Assembly (NCBI GenBank): GCA_949316235.1
Contig: OX438759.1
Coordinates: forward strand, 18,414,618-18,478,617
DNA from: Oegoconia quadripuncta
Taxonomy: Eukaryota; Arthropoda; Insecta; Lepidoptera; Autostichidae
Length of the DNA stretch: 64,000 nucleotides
Direction of reading: 5' to 3'
Shown here in pieces: positions 51,375 through 63,444 of the stretch. The position numbers and the translations under genes were made by a program. Numbering within the stretch: position 1 is the stretch's first letter; every line of letters begins with the position of its first letter. The notes under the pieces were generated by a model, which saw only the letters and a program-made list of their open reading frames with translations, was not told where the DNA came from and searched no databases.

Positions 51375-51867
51375 AGTCACTAAGTAACTAAGTCATTAGA
51401 TTTTAGTTATAACAAAAAAAATGAATATTACTCTAATTAGTGTATTAAAGAAGAAAGAAGTCTTTAGTTTAAACCAGGGCTGTTTATTAGCAGAGTTTAA
51501 AAAAAGAACTTTTTACTTGTCTCGGGTGTAAAAGACGGCAGTTTTTACATCTAGGAAGTAATTATCTTTCAGAACTTGTACAGGATCAAAAGTAGGGAAG
51601 TCTGGAAGCGTAAAGACGACCTACATTGCACTGATGTCTAATAGCCTGATTACACCTACCGAGTAGAGTGGCGAGACAGTGCCCTCGGCCGAGCACTCGG
51701 TATTTGTAAACACATACTCGAGTGCTCGGCCGAGAGCTCGGCCTAGCAATGGGCCGAGAGAGTCATTCCGCCCCCATTCTATTTACTAGGTCGAGTTATA
51801 TCCATTCATACAAAAAAAAAAAAACAATCAGTTCACTACAAGCGGAGATATCGTGGAATATGCATAC
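51375..51867. other. interval with a CTCGGCCGAG palindrome cluster
   Basis: Between 51683 and 51765 the palindrome ctcggccgag and close variants occur at least four times in inverted arrangement. No gene was recognised. Confidence 0.45.
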
Positions 51868-52150
51868 ATAATGTCACGCCTGTTTCCCGTAGGGGTAGGC
51901 AGAGACCACAGTCTTCCACTTGCTATGATCCTGACACACCTCTTCTGCTTCCTTCACTCTCATAAGGTTGTTCATATATGCTCGTCGGTTTAGGGTACTC
52001 TGGACTTGACCTTTCTTTAAGACGTCCCCGATTTGATCATGGTACGTTCGCCGTGGTCTTCCCCTAGCAACACTACCATCCACATTCGCTTTGTATATCT
52101 CTTTCGTAAATCTTCTTTCATTCATCCTCTCCACATGACCTTCGAATTGT
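51868..52150 (-). pseudogene. LINE-W ORF2 C-terminus
   Basis: The minus strand reads [20 protein letters not shown], then [19 protein letters not shown] and ends [18 protein letters not shown]. Frame open over ~90 codons, the least damaged LINE-W piece here. It starts abruptly at about 52150, so it is 5'-truncated. Confidence 0.8.
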
Positions 52151-52248
52151 TGCATATACATAAACATGCATAACAATAAAAACTTCCAAAAATACAGTCG
52201 AATTGATGACCTCATTTATGAAAGTTATAAAAGAATGTTTTTTTTTGG

Positions 52249-52380
52249 GTAACAGGATAAATAATATGACGCATAGCTCTGAGTCGCTGTCATCAAACAC
52301 TGCTGGAATTGGAAATCCAGAGGAGGAACCAAGGATAAAGTGCAAAGGAGGGGCGCCTCTGGAGAGACGTGTGTAACAGA
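52249..52380 (+). pseudogene. coding-like exon of unknown function
   Basis: A long T-run and 'gggtaacag' (acceptor-like) precede a frame reading NNMTHSSESLSSNTAGIGNP, then EEEPRIKCKGGAPLERRV and a stop at ~52373. The Ser/Glu-rich start and the basic end look protein-like. A minus-strand 87-codon frame overlaps it. The family is not recognised; a DNA-transposon ORF is possible. Confidence 0.3.
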
Positions 52381-52554
52381 GCTCGAATTCACCAACGCTT
52401 CTGCCTCACAAAGGAAGGTGGTCAGAACTTCTTCTGATGGCGTCGTCTCCCTGAGGGTATCTTCACTGACTACACCAATCGCTCCCAAGGATCGTAAAAA
52501 TTTTAGATACTTTTAATATAAATAACGTTTGTTCTTGCCATGGCTAAATGAAGA

Positions 52555-52888
52555 TTAACCGCCTCCGTGGTTCAATGTAAACAACATTGGGTCTACGATT
52601 CAGAGGTAGCGGGTTCAATCCCCCGCGGGGTACATGTTTTAGTACTCGGTTTGGTTGATGGTAGGGTATTTTAAATGTCCGCCTGGCTAGCTACCACCAT
52701 CTTATCTAAATCTGCCGCCAAGCAGCAATATTAAAGCATTGTTGTGTTCCGGTTGTCAAAGATAGATAGCCAGTCCCCCAAATCTGTTGGGGTGTCCGGG
52801 TCAGTCCGCTTCCACCATCGACCTCATCTTCACTTAACATCAGGTGTGATTGAGGTCAAGAACCAACCCTTTGTTCATAAAAAAAAAG
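52555..52888 (+). mobile_element. SINE-A copy, full length
   Basis: Head 'ccgcctccgtggttcaatg', B-box 'gcgggttcaatcccc', body complete, A-tail at 52879-52887. Confidence 0.9.
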
Positions 52889-53339
52889 ACTATATCTTCC
52901 ATCATGTTCAAGCCCTATTCGATTTCAGCGCTCTGGTACCCGATAAAATAAAGTTGATATAGCTTAAAGTTAAAATATGCTTCCTAGTCGGCCGGAAGGC
53001 GAAGTGATCATTTGACCAACTTTTTTCATTATCTCCCAACTCGAATACTTTTATAGTAGTCCTATTTCGTTTTAGTTGTGATTTCCTCAGCGTTTTTTTC
53101 TTCTCAGTTTAACTACAACGGTAAAAGTTTACTGGGCTATTTAGTTGTCCGTTTAATGTACAGTTGTGAGTGTCTAAATGTTCTGTTTAAGCAGTGTTGT
53201 CTAAACATTTATTATATTGAGAGAAAAATGCAGAGAAAAATGCAGGGGAAAAAGAAAACTCCTTGCGCTATTTGTAGGCTATGTGACCATCGTTTTTCAC
53301 AACTATTATATACTATAAAACTATAAAATACTTTTTATT
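52889..53339. other. unassigned spacer
   Basis: No gene was recognised. A short tandem 'agaaaaatgcag' lies at about 53222-53245. Confidence 0.35.
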
Positions 53340-53512
53340 CTATCACTTTCCGCCTGCGGCTTCGCCTGCGTGGAATAAGTTTATCGCGGACACTATGTCT
53401 TAACCCAAGGTATTTTCTACCTACGAGTATATACCAAATTCCATCCAAATCGGTTCATCCGTTTCGCCGTGATTGAGCAACAAACAACCATCCAAACTTT
53501 CGCATTTATCTT
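53340..53512 (+). repeat. dispersed repeat, 'cgtttcgccgtgattg' type
   Basis: It has 'cttcgcctgcgtggaataag', 'ccaaatcggttcatccg' and 'caaactttcgcatttat' and abuts the mariner-type MITE at 53513. Confidence 0.65.
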
Positions 53513-53932
53513 ACCTACGAAATTGGCGTTTTGTATGAAGAATTTCATTAAGACTGTTTTCTCCATACAAATATTTTTGATTTTTTTTTGAGAACGGCAA
53601 ATCCAAATTTAACTAAACTTTGTGTGTATTATCGGATAACATTAAGTTAAGTATAGGCAGCGTTAATTTTTAAAAGTAACCGCTTTATAAAAGTTTCAGC
53701 GAATCTAAAAAATGAATATATGGCAAGCACATGAAAAGAGCTCTGTAATTTTTTTTTTATAATGTGAATTAGGCCAGAAATTAAAAAATATTTCATGTGA
53801 AACCTTGAAATAATATTCCATTTTCCAAATAAAAAACAAATTTGGATATAGCTTTGAAAATCGCAGGAATTGGTACATATATGATTAACGAAGAAAAAAA
53901 AATCTCCAATTTCAAAAGACCCAATATTGGTA
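53513..53932 (+). mobile_element. mariner-type MITE
   Basis: It starts 'cttacctacgaaattggcg' and ends 'tccaatttcaaaagacccaa', the family termini with small losses. The interior matches 50898-51316. No transposase. Confidence 0.75.
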
Positions 53933-54099
53933 GGACTGACAGGTACTCTATCCATGTGGAAAAATCACGGCTTTTAAGTCTTTTGCAAGTTAAAAGTGTA
54001 TCCTTACTGGACTAGGACCATGTGGATGGCAGCTACTCTGCCAGTGGCTCAGTCTCGCCATTCAAAAGTGGAACGACCCGTTCATGTTTATGTTTTCTT

Positions 54100-54492
54100 A
54101 TCATTTATCGTCCCTCTGCATTCTCTGTTGCATATTTCATGGGGAGTGTTCTGAAGAACTTTTCGAGCTAATACCCGCTGCTCAATTTAACCGATACACT
54201 TCTCGCCGAAAATTAAATTTCCATCCACATCACCTGGATGAGTGGAAGTCTACCACTGTACGTTTCTCAAGAAACTTCTTACCACGTACGACCACCCTGT
54301 GGAACGGACTTCCTGCAGCGATATTCCCGAACGAGTACGACATTGGAACCTTCAAGAAACGAGCCCACACCTTCCTCAAAGGCCGGCAACGCATCTGTGA
54401 CCTTTTTGGTGTTGCGGGTGTCCATGGGCGGCGGTGATTGCTTTCCATCAGGTAACCCGCATGCTTGTTTGTCGCCCTCTCATATAAAAAAA
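54100..54492 (+). pseudogene. LINE-F ORF2 C-terminus with 3' UTR and poly(A)
   Basis: The plus frame at 54084-54437 reads [40 protein letters not shown] and GVAGVHGRR, then a stop. This is the C-terminal tail after the reverse transcriptase of a jockey/CR1-like insect LINE. The 3' end is 'ccctctcatataaaaaaaaa'. The catalytic domains are missing. Confidence 0.8.
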
Positions 54493-55369
54493 AAATAATA
54501 ATAATTAGATAATCAGAAATTTTATAACAGCTTTTTACACAATTTTCGTTTAATTGTGGTTTTAAATTGAACTTCTACTCGTACTTTATTATAAGATAGA
54601 TAGATAGATAAAGCCTTTATTTGTTTCCATAGTCACACACATACATTTAGCTTATACATATTGATACACAGATAAGGTAACACATCAACAACAATAACAT
54701 AATATTGTAACACTAACGCATGTGTGTGCTGCAGCAGTACAAATTCATAGCTCAGTGTATTAGATCGCTCATTGAGCAAAACACTGGTTTTCAGCTATCC
54801 CCTAAGGAGCAAAGCAACTTGGAACCTAAACCAGAGGAAACAGTAAGTATTAAGTAAATAGCAATTTTCAGACTGTTGAAATAGTGATTGATGAGTGACA
54901 GTAGGTGCGAGTGAATATAAAGAGACGTAGTATTTCTAAGTTGTGCAGCGCAAGAACAGTTATAAAAGCATATACATTGTTCCTTGTGTAAACGACTGAC
55001 ATGAACAGCAAATTAATTTTTATATCCTGTATTTCATACAACAGTTATAACGTGACGGTATTGCGTCTCGTTGGTGATTTTAGTTAGTAATATTTTTGTT
55101 CTTTTTCCTTTTCGTTTTTTTATAATATTTAAATTCTAATTCCAATTTCGAATTCAGACGGCCGAACAAAACAACGTCATTATATTTTCAACAGTTCAAA
55201 AGCTCGGACGTATCTGTCAAACTAATTAATTAATATTATATTGTAACCCAATTCAATTATATTTCCGCTGAGTGCGCTGGAGCTATCGCAATTATTTCTT
55301 TTCATTACAATACAATATTCAAGTGTTCCTGATTTTATTATTTATTGCGGCGTACTCCTGAACAATCAA
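54493..55369. other. interval with (TAGA)n
   Basis: A (tagataga)n run lies at 54593-54612, followed by 'aaagcctttatttgtttcc', probably a LINE tail in minus orientation. No gene was recognised. Confidence 0.4.
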
Positions 55370-55630
55370 TTGGAAGTCTGGTTCAGGAGTAGTGCCACAC
55401 AGTTACACGTCCCCACTGTCGGGTCACAGCCTCCTCTCACTGGGAGAGGCCATGGGCCATAATGTTTCAGGCTAGTGGCTATCTACAGAGTCAGTGTTTT
55501 TAAGCCGCCCATGAATGCCTTCAATTGATAACACGCGGTACCGACTATATAACGTGCCCTCCGAAGCTCAGAACCACTCGTACTAAAATGCAATTAATGG
55601 TCACCCATCCGCGCGCACTCACCATCGCTT
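55370..55630 (-). mobile_element. SINE-5S copy
   Basis: The minus strand reads 'gatggtgagtgcgcgcggat' and 'gggtgaccattaattg' (C-box-like), then 'atgggcggcttaaaaacac', 'gccactagcctg' and 'gtgagaggaggctgtgacc'. It has the most complete body of the family. Confidence 0.65.
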
Positions 55631-55778
55631 CTCGAATTATGTATTTCACTATATATATATATAAAACAGAAACTCATTAAGAAAGCATATTATAAAATAT
55701 CAGATTGTTTAGATGATAAACATGCATGGACATAATCAGCTGGTTCCCATAACCAGGCTATTTCACAATTAATAATGA

Positions 55779-56075
55779 TTTTTTTTTATGTACAACGGCA
55801 TCACACCTGATGTTAAGTGAAGAAGAGGCCGAAAGGTGGAAGCGTACTGACCCGGAAACCCAAATATTTGGGGAACTGGCTATCTTATCTCTGACAACCG
55901 GAACATAACAATGCTATCAACATTGCTGTTTCGCGGAAGATTTACTTATGTAAATTGATGGTGGATAGCCAGACGGACATTTAAAATACCACCAACCAAA
56001 CCGAGTACTAAACATGTACCCCGCTGGGGATCGAACCTGCGACCTCCGATTCGTAAACCTTATGTTGTTTACATT
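55779..56075 (-). mobile_element. SINE-A copy, damaged
   Basis: Poly(T) tail and body with several deletions (~22 bp lost after 'gtacaacgg', and 'ttacttatgtaaattgatgg' replaces the hairpin join). B-box 'gctggggatcgaacctgcga' is present. The extreme head is missing. Confidence 0.85.
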
Positions 56076-56084
56076 TATTGTACC

Positions 56085-56275
56085 TTTTTGTAATATAAAA
56101 ACCTTTTTTTTTTAAACAGCAACCTCTCGAGTTTCTTGTTTGTTCTTCTCAGGGGAAAATTGCCTTTGAACAAGCAGTAGCTCTAAAAATGTAAAATCTG
56201 ACTATTTTAAGTGTACCCTGTGTACCTACAAAATAAAGCATTTTTGATTTGATTTGATTTGATTTGACTATTTAT
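56085..56275 (+). mobile_element. LINE 3' UTR with (GATTT)n tail
   Basis: It has 'acctctcgagtttcttg', 'ttcttctcaggggaaaattg' and 'aaataaagcatttttgattt', then GATTT repeats. The last part matches 63375-63432. No coding region remains. Confidence 0.6.
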
Positions 56276-57774
56276 CCTCAACAGTTGCAGATTCTTTAAA
56301 GTAGGACATTATAAAATATACCGATACATTATTTCGGTATTCCTGCGCCTTTAAGTAAACTTCCGTTACTGCTTCCGTTCTCCGGAAAGAGCAGACTCGC
56401 CGGGCGACCGGTACAAAGCTTTCGATGCAATATGTACCGGTTACTTGCGAACGGTTATAAAAGTTTAGATTTAGAATTTACTTCATCGTATAAAAGAGTT
56501 AAGAACAGAGAATAAACTTTCTGTTTCTTCCAAGTTAGGTAATCCAAATAACAATTTGTTTTTAAAACAATAATAAAATACTCTCCGGTACTATTCGCTG
56601 AAGGGGACGGTGAATTTCGTACAAAAACAAAATTATTAGTCTGAATACTTACTTTGCGCGTACCAATCACGTATTCAATGGATCGAGACTAATTATTGTC
56701 GTTTACACAAAGCCACTAAGTTATTTAAGGGACAATGTATAGCGCCTTAAATATGTTTTCAGTAGACAAAAAATTTTCTCATAAATAAATTCAAAACTTT
56801 ATGAAATATATGAGATTTATATAATAAGCAAACATCATCATGAACTTTACCCCAAATGAGGTGCTCAGTGATTTCCCAATTTAACACTATTTTGTTTTAG
56901 AATCTATATAAGATATATCCACCCAACACACCCTTTCATTGGATATGACTCGCGGTACAGTTTACAAAACTTTTTTTTCCATTTTTCCCTCTCAAATGTG
57001 ACCTTCATATTTAAAATACATTTCCATATATTAAGCATTCGTCTTTAGGTCACAGAGATTCATATGTGTACCAAAATATCAACTTAATCGATCCAGTCAA
57101 TTCGGAATAAATTGGCTGTGACAGACGAACAGCTAGACAAAGACACTATTGATCCTACAATGGTTCCGTTTTTTCACTCGGCCCATCCATCAATATATAC
57201 ATAATAAAACCCAATAAAGAATTGAGTACAAAAATAACATAGCAGATACAAGGTCGTCACATTAACTCATCCAACCCTTCATAACTTCCCGTTCAAACCC
57301 CAAACATCGATAACCCTATTCATAAATCAGACAACACACGCTTGCCGTGGACGCAACCGGTATTATATCGATATTGTACCGGTATTGTGCTGAAGACACG
57401 CCACGGATGTTGTCCGTGTACAGAAATGGAGGGACACTCATGTCGGCACGCGAGCATGTCGAAACTTGTTTCGGACAGAGACGTATCTAGGGATGTAGTT
57501 AAAGATGAAAGCAAACGTGATATTTTAAACGATACGAGTGCCGTGCGGTTTCGCATTTAAAAAGAATAGAACTCCCCACCATAGAGAGTAAGGAACTTTC
57601 CACCAAAAAATATTGTCTCGCTCGAGAATATCCTGAATAACAAAATAGAGCTCTCAAAAAGTCAGCTATGGACACAGAATCCTCCTGGAAATATTCATAG
57701 AGTGCTGTGACCACTTCTCAAAAGGCGACCTGTTCCTTTTTCTTCTTATGTACGAAACATGTATAAGCGAATAC
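56276..57774. other. unassigned interval
   Basis: No gene was recognised. A GC-richer patch near 57340-57440 with repeated 'taccggta' has short frames on both strands (72-78 codons) that mirror each other and lack motifs. Confidence 0.35.
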
Positions 57775-57975
57775 GTTGTGTAGAAGGACGTAAGTCACTG
57801 ACAAAGCCCAGCGGATTACTAAGTTGAAGTATATATTGATAGCCGTAAGAAGTTGTGGAAAAGAGACCACTCACCGGCAAGTCGCTGGTTGCTGGGCGCT
57901 TTCAAACTGTCGCTCTGGGACTCCATGTTTAGCCATAGATGTCCGTTGGTTAATTAGAGTGATGATGATCAGTAC
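57775..57975 (+). pseudogene. LINE-H 3' end
   Basis: It reads 'aagtcactgacaaagccc' and 'agcggattactaagttg', as in 24965-25010, then 'aagtcgctggttgctgggcg' and ends in a gatgatgat run. Coding is broken. Confidence 0.6.
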
Positions 57976-58763
57976 CTACATTGAATAATTAGTTTTTTAA
58001 AAAGGTTTTTTGTTAAAAAGCAAAAACCACAAGCAGACCCCTTTCTTCTCAATTTCACCGCAATGGGGTTTCGACACTTAACCCGTCTCTGGCGGTGTAC
58101 CGGAAAATAATGTACCGCCACCCCGGTACCGGTATAAATGGATGGGCTCTTATTTTTTGATGTGGTTATATTGTCACGTAAAAGGGTATTCACTTCAGGT
58201 AAAAATGGGTTAAGGATACCTACAACAGCCTGCCTTATTTACATTATATTTTTATGCTAAAAAGGGACTGGACTTTTCATGTAGGTTATTCATGTATCGT
58301 ATGATATCATTTGAGTGAGCTGTCAAATGAAATGTTTATTACGAGGATACCAAGTAATGTACCTACAGAATGTAATAATTTGTTGTCATAACTTATTCCC
58401 TGTTCGATTAGAAAAGAAGTTCAGCGATTTCTGGTGCGATCAGTACTTCGATAGATAACCACTAGTAATATTTTAATACTATTATTTCTGTGCTTCGGAG
58501 GTAGGGTTGCCAGACGGGAACACTAAAATATCTGGACAAAATTTCCAAATGTCGGAATTTTAGGATTGTTTTGTACATCCTCTATCTAGTATGTGTTTGA
58601 CTTTTATGTAATTGTTATGTATTATAATTAAATAAAATTTTTGTTGTCGAGACAAATAAATATTATAAATTGTTGCTTTTTATCACTAAAATTAACATTA
58701 TGACTAATATGTATACTATTTAACACATTATGGGTACAATACATTTATGTTTTACGTTACTTA
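57976..58763. other. unassigned interval
   Basis: No gene was recognised. 'ccggtaccggt' palindromic sequence lies near 58120. Confidence 0.3.
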
Positions 58764-58909
58764 GGCCCGTATTAATAAACCGTTTTCAAGATTGACATGG
58801 CCTCAAGTTGACGCTTGAGAATCTGCTGCATATTAAAACAGCATCAGAAAAAATGGTCTTGAGACTGAAACGCGATCTCAATCTCAAGGACGATTTATTA
58901 ATATGGACC
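58764..58909. mobile_element. 146-bp MITE with TTA target duplication
   Basis: TTA flanks both ends (58761-58763 and 58910-58912). The ends GGCCCGTATTAATAAACCGT and the complement of 'aatatggacc' side pair over ~32 bp. Size, TTA duplication and GG-CC ends suit a Tourist/PIF-Harbinger MITE. Confidence 0.75.
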
Positions 58910-60309
58910 TTAGAATTATATTTAACTGAAATGAAATGAAATGAAATGTTTATTTGTGCATAGAACCAGGTTAAAAAAAGATATACATAATTTTGGGATG
59001 ATCTCTGGATCTGGCCTCTTCAGTCTTATACACTACACACTATAACTACAATAAAAATAAATCTATGAAAAGGGCTTTTAGATGCGCTGCCAATAATTGA
59101 TGATGCTCAAATGTTGCTTATTAAAAATAAAGGTTTTGAGTATGAGTAATTTAACAGTAACAATAATAATTTCCAATTGACTCATAATATAACAATTTAC
59201 TAATAATAAATAATATAACAATAACAATTAACTGAATCCACCAATTTGGATCCTTGGGAATTACTCCGTAAATTTTAAAATGTAAACAGTTTAAATCAAA
59301 GTTCAGTCTAATTAGCTTTTATTAAAACTGGCCATACGTATACTCTTATTGGTAAACAAATTATTTAGCAGGCTAAACACCCTTTCACAATAAGCATTGC
59401 TTATGAATTACAATACAAATTACCTATATAATTTTTTGAATTAATTTTTCTGTTTTGTCTAGAACGAGTAGCTGTTTGTCGGACACAATTAGTATTTTGT
59501 CGGAAGTGTCGAGACAATCCAGACGAATCCCAAACATTTGGTAACCCTATTCGGAGGGCACGATAAGTAGTCGATCTCGTTTGATTTTTAATGCAGTTGT
59601 TAAGCCAATTCGATTAAAAAAACGACTGTGTGACCTCAAATCCACCAATCCACGTTGGACCTGCATGTTGAATTATGTCTAGCCTCTCACAGTGAGAGGA
59701 GGATGTGCCCCAGCAGCTGATGCTCCGTTACCTTTGCGATACGTAGTTCATTGTTGCGTAAATTGTATATCAACAGAAACCTTATTAAAAAAGCGTATAC
59801 ATAACCCTTTGAATGAATTACTAACTTTGCGGAGGCGACTTATGTGACCTGCAAGTTTATCTTTATTTGTTGTATTGACATCATGTTTATCATATTTCTC
59901 CTAAACGATGCTATATTTTTTTTGACATATATTAGATTTCCAAAAATGTACTGTGATGAAAAGTTTAGAATATTATACTCTACTCTGACCACCTCATTTG
60001 GGATATAAGTCGTATGTAATCGTTATTTATTAGCGTCCTTCACAAAAATATCTTCGTAATGTTAATTTAAACTAACATAGCAAATGGACATTTTGACTGG
60101 TTTCGGAAATCAGCCCACCCTAATTGTTGGTGCCTGGTCAAATTGAATCAGGGGTACTTTGTCACGCAAGGCAACTAATTTTACTATCGTAGATAGATGT
60201 TGTAGGTTTTATAACTAAATACCTATATGCTATATATAAAGCAAGTTACCAATTTCGTAGAAAACATTATTCTATCACTGACGGGTAAGTACCTAACTAT
60301 GCAATTATA
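58910..60309. other. unassigned AT-rich interval
   Basis: It holds a (gaaat)n run at 58928-58949 and a SINE-5S body fragment at about 59625-59730 ('caaatccaccaatccacg', 'cctctcacagtgagagg', 'agcagctgatgctcc'). No gene was recognised. Confidence 0.4.
59625..59730 (+). mobile_element. SINE-5S body fragment
   Basis: It shares the 'ctcaaatccaccaatccacg', 'tggacctgcatgttga' and 'cctctcacagtgagagg' blocks with other members. The head is absent. Confidence 0.5.
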
Positions 60310-60562
60310 TGCCTCCGTGGCTCAATGTAAACAACATTGGGTTTACGATGCGGAGGTCGCGGGTTCGATCCCCAGCGGGGTACATGTTTAATTACTCGGT
60401 TTGGTTGGTAGTAGGGCATTTTAAAATGTCCGACTGGCTAGCTACCACCATAAGTCAGAGATAAGATTTTCCGGGTCAGCACGCATCCACCTTCGACCTC
60501 ATCTTCACTTAACATCAGGAGTGATTGAGGTCAAGTACGAACCCATCTTGCATAAAAAAAAA
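60310..60562 (+). mobile_element. SINE-A copy with internal deletion
   Basis: Head 'gcctccgtggctcaatg' and B-box 'gcgggttcgatccccagcg' intact. About 90 bp are missing between 'gctaccaccataa' and 'gtcagagataag', so the central hairpin is lost. The A-tail is at 60553-60562. Confidence 0.88.
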
Positions 60563-61105
60563 TATAATCTTCCAATTTTGTTCCAACTACAACATCAACA
60601 GCCTTAGAGCGATGTTACGTAAATACGTAATACGTATAAGACAGGAGACAGATTCTGATGAGCGGATTGTAATTTGTCAGCTAGATTTTTGCCCACGTTC
60701 ACAAAATATTCGTTAACAACAGTGTACATAGTTACATAATTAACGGTTTCTGTAGGTATTAAGTATATACACAGTCCACGACACTATCCACAAGGTAAGT
60801 AATACAGTAAGTACATCCGTATCATTACAATGTTACAATGTGCTGCCACACAAACCAAACAATAATATTACCCGTGCAATAACTCTCCAATAACAGAACT
60901 CCTAACTATGTGATATGATAAGAAAAATATGTCGAAGTCTAAAAAATGTTCATTATACGTGTTTACTAAGCGTCTTAGAGGAGATCTCACACATTAACAG
61001 ATTGTTGCGAACAATTTGGCCAATGTTAAAAGCTCACTAGAAAGTTAGTCAACTGTGGTAGTGTTTGTAATACTCTTAATGGCTTGCCATAATTTTTTTG
61101 AGTTC
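60563..61105. other. unassigned spacer
   Basis: No gene or known repeat was recognised. Confidence 0.35.
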
Positions 61106-61481
61106 CTTTTTTTTTTTTTTCTATGATCGACTGGAGTCGCGTTTGACCACAATCTCACCTGATGGAAAGTGACGATGTGGTCGAAGATGAAGCACGCGAT
61201 GCCAGTAAATGCCTATTCACTCTGCTCTTGAAGATCCCAAGGTTGTAGGATTCAGGAAAGACTGACGCCGGAAGGGAGTTCCATGCCTTGCCTGTTCGGA
61301 TGATGAATGAAGAATCGAACTTCTTAGTGCGAATGTTCGGTAAATTAACTATATACGCATATATATCCCTTCCTGCATTATTAATTTGTCCTTTCTCATA
61401 TGCTCTTTTTGCCTTTTTCAATAAGAGATTACAGTAGTTCCTGTAGCGTTTTATACCAATTGTCTGACTTAAATTCACCAA
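61106..61481 (-). pseudogene. LINE-N ORF2 C-terminus, longest copy
   Basis: A 108-codon minus frame reads GIKRYRNYCNLLLKKAKRAY, then FIIRTGKAWNSLPASVFPES and GIFKSRVNRHLL and a stop at 61155. The 3' UTR continues to a poly(T) at 61108-61121 on the plus strand. The catalytic domain is missing. It extends ~50 codons further upstream than the other LINE-N pieces. Confidence 0.75.
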
Positions 61482-62600
61482 CCCTATCCATTGGTCCTTA
61501 CCCTTTCCTAATGAGAGTAAACGCGCAACAGCAAAGACAGCTGTTGATTTGAGGATATGCTGACCCTTTTGAGCCCACCCGCAGGTAGGTACATGTCACG
61601 AGGGCGTGTAATTTACTCAGGTGCTCACCCTGTACCGTGCGGCCGCGTAATTACTGATGTTAATTCAATTCGGAACCACCCTGTGTACACGCGAACCAAT
61701 TTTTACGCTTAGGCAGCGAAGTTTATGACACGCTGAAGTGAGTTGAAGGGTTAATGCGATTTGACTTCAATTGTGGTCTGTTTAATTTCCCTCATAATTA
61801 CTCCCTACCAGCATTGCTGGAAATATTTTCCTGGTGGTATTCTGTTTGATTTCTACGCGACTATGGGGAAACCAAAGGAAGAAAATGAGCTTCGGGTGTA
61901 GGTAAATATGTGTGTATGTTACCTTCTAAAGCCTTCGCCGATATTAGCAAAGTATCAGAACTCGAGTACTGACATAGGATAGGTGACATTAAGAAATAAT
62001 CAATATGGCGAATCATCAAAAATCATCATTTCAACAAAAAAAATTTACATGTCTATCAACCAAATTTAATCCAAATCCGTCTAGTAGTTTTAAACGTGAT
62101 GAGGTAACAATTTACATACAAACTTTCGAATTTATAACATTGAGTAATGTCACGACCTTTATCGTAAAAGGAGTGGTCAAAGATATCCCTAACGTTTAGA
62201 ATTTGGGTGTTCCATTAAAGTTTAATGCTTGAAATAACTTCCACGAAATGTATGTACAAAAATGTACACGTGATAGGGGCTGAGCCCATCGCCAGTTAAA
62301 ACTTGTAAATCTATTTGTTCTTGGTGGAAAGTCCAATAGTCGCATTTCACGATACCTAGGAAGTAAGAAAATAAATAAAAAAATACAAAGAAAACCCAAC
62401 CAAAAGAGCAAGAAGTATTCCTTGATAAAATTCAACATTCCAATTCTTAATATGAAACGAAAACATACTTGATCTTTCAACCGATTTAACTCGAAGCAAG
62501 TAAATAAAACTTCGCCCTACTTAGGGAACGCACAGCATAATTAACAAACAGTATCTAATTTCTTACAGCGTTTTCCCGCACAGCTTATTTTGTTAGAGTA
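61482..62600. other. unassigned interval
   Basis: A short dispersed-repeat-like piece is at 62040-62145 ('ccaaatttaatccaaatccg', 'caaactttcgaatttataac'). A 94-codon minus frame (62196-62480) has no motif. Confidence 0.35.
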
Positions 62601-62790
62601 TGACGTGGCACAGTCGTACTTGCGCCTCATTTTCGATTAGCGAAGTTAAGCAATATTTGACGCGCTCGATCGTTGGATGGGTATCAACTAGTGGCCGTGG
62701 CTGTCCATTCATAAAAGCCGAAAAGCCCGGCATGCATTACAGTAGTGCTCGATTTGGATCATCATCATCTGATTTAAGAGCCATGCTTAT
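62601..62790 (+). mobile_element. SINE-5S copy with both promoter-like boxes
   Basis: It reads 'ttttcgattagcgaagttaa', 'gcaatatttgacgcgctcga' and 'cgttggatgggtatc'. Aligned with insect 5S rRNA this covers the A-box/intermediate-element/C-box region in order. The body is truncated. Confidence 0.7.
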
Positions 62791-63100
62791 TATTTTGTCC
62801 ATGATTGTTTATCATCTAAATAACGACACCATGTACTTTGAAATCGATTAAGCCGTTTAGGCTTCAGGATGCGCCATAGGAACGGACCTACATACATATA
62901 TACAAACAATCGAAAAACATTACCCTCCTTCTTTGTGCAGTCGGGTAAAAATCACCGATACCGTACCGATGATTTTTCGGTGATGATATAGGTACACGAA
63001 CTATGCTCCAATTGCAAGACTGTATGCGTGTGTGTGGGTAACACACACATACTCTATAATGTATCCTGATATTATTTCTGTTCACTTGTGTGGGAACTTA
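62791..63100. other. unassigned spacer
   Basis: No gene was recognised. A weak inverted repeat 'aaaaatcacc...ggtgatgat' flanks about 62946-62990. Confidence 0.3.
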
Positions 63101-63343
63101 ATAATAAATAATAAATAAATACCACTCCTCCTCTCTCCACCAATCCTCTAGTCCCAAACTAAGCAAAGCTTGTGCTATGGATACTAGATAACGGATAAAC
63201 ATACATAAATATTTATATAAATATCCAAGACTCGGGAGTAAATGTTCGTATTCATCACACAAACATTTATCCCTCGCGGGATTCGAACCCGCAACCGTTG
63301 GTTTCGCTGATAGGGTCACTATCTACTACACCAATCGGTCGTC
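63101..63343 (-). mobile_element. SINE-B subfamily copy, full length
   Basis: Tail 'aataaataataaataaatac', 'agtcccaaactaagcaaagc', B-box complement 'gcgggattcgaacccgcaac' and head 'acaccaatcggtcgtc'. It is the complete member of the subfamily whose pieces lie at 5565, 6184 and 8618. Confidence 0.8.
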
Positions 63344-63374
63344 ACCAATAGTATGTGTATGATAGGAGTTACCT

Positions 63375-63432
63375 ACTAAATAAAGCATTTTTGATTTGAT
63401 TTGATTTGATTTGATTTGATTTGATTTGATTT
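63375..63432 (+). repeat. (GATTT)n LINE tail
   Basis: 'aaataaagcatttttgattt' is followed by about nine GATTT units. Only the tail of the LINE type at 56085 is present. Confidence 0.75.
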
Positions 63433-63444
63433 GTTAGTTTCATC

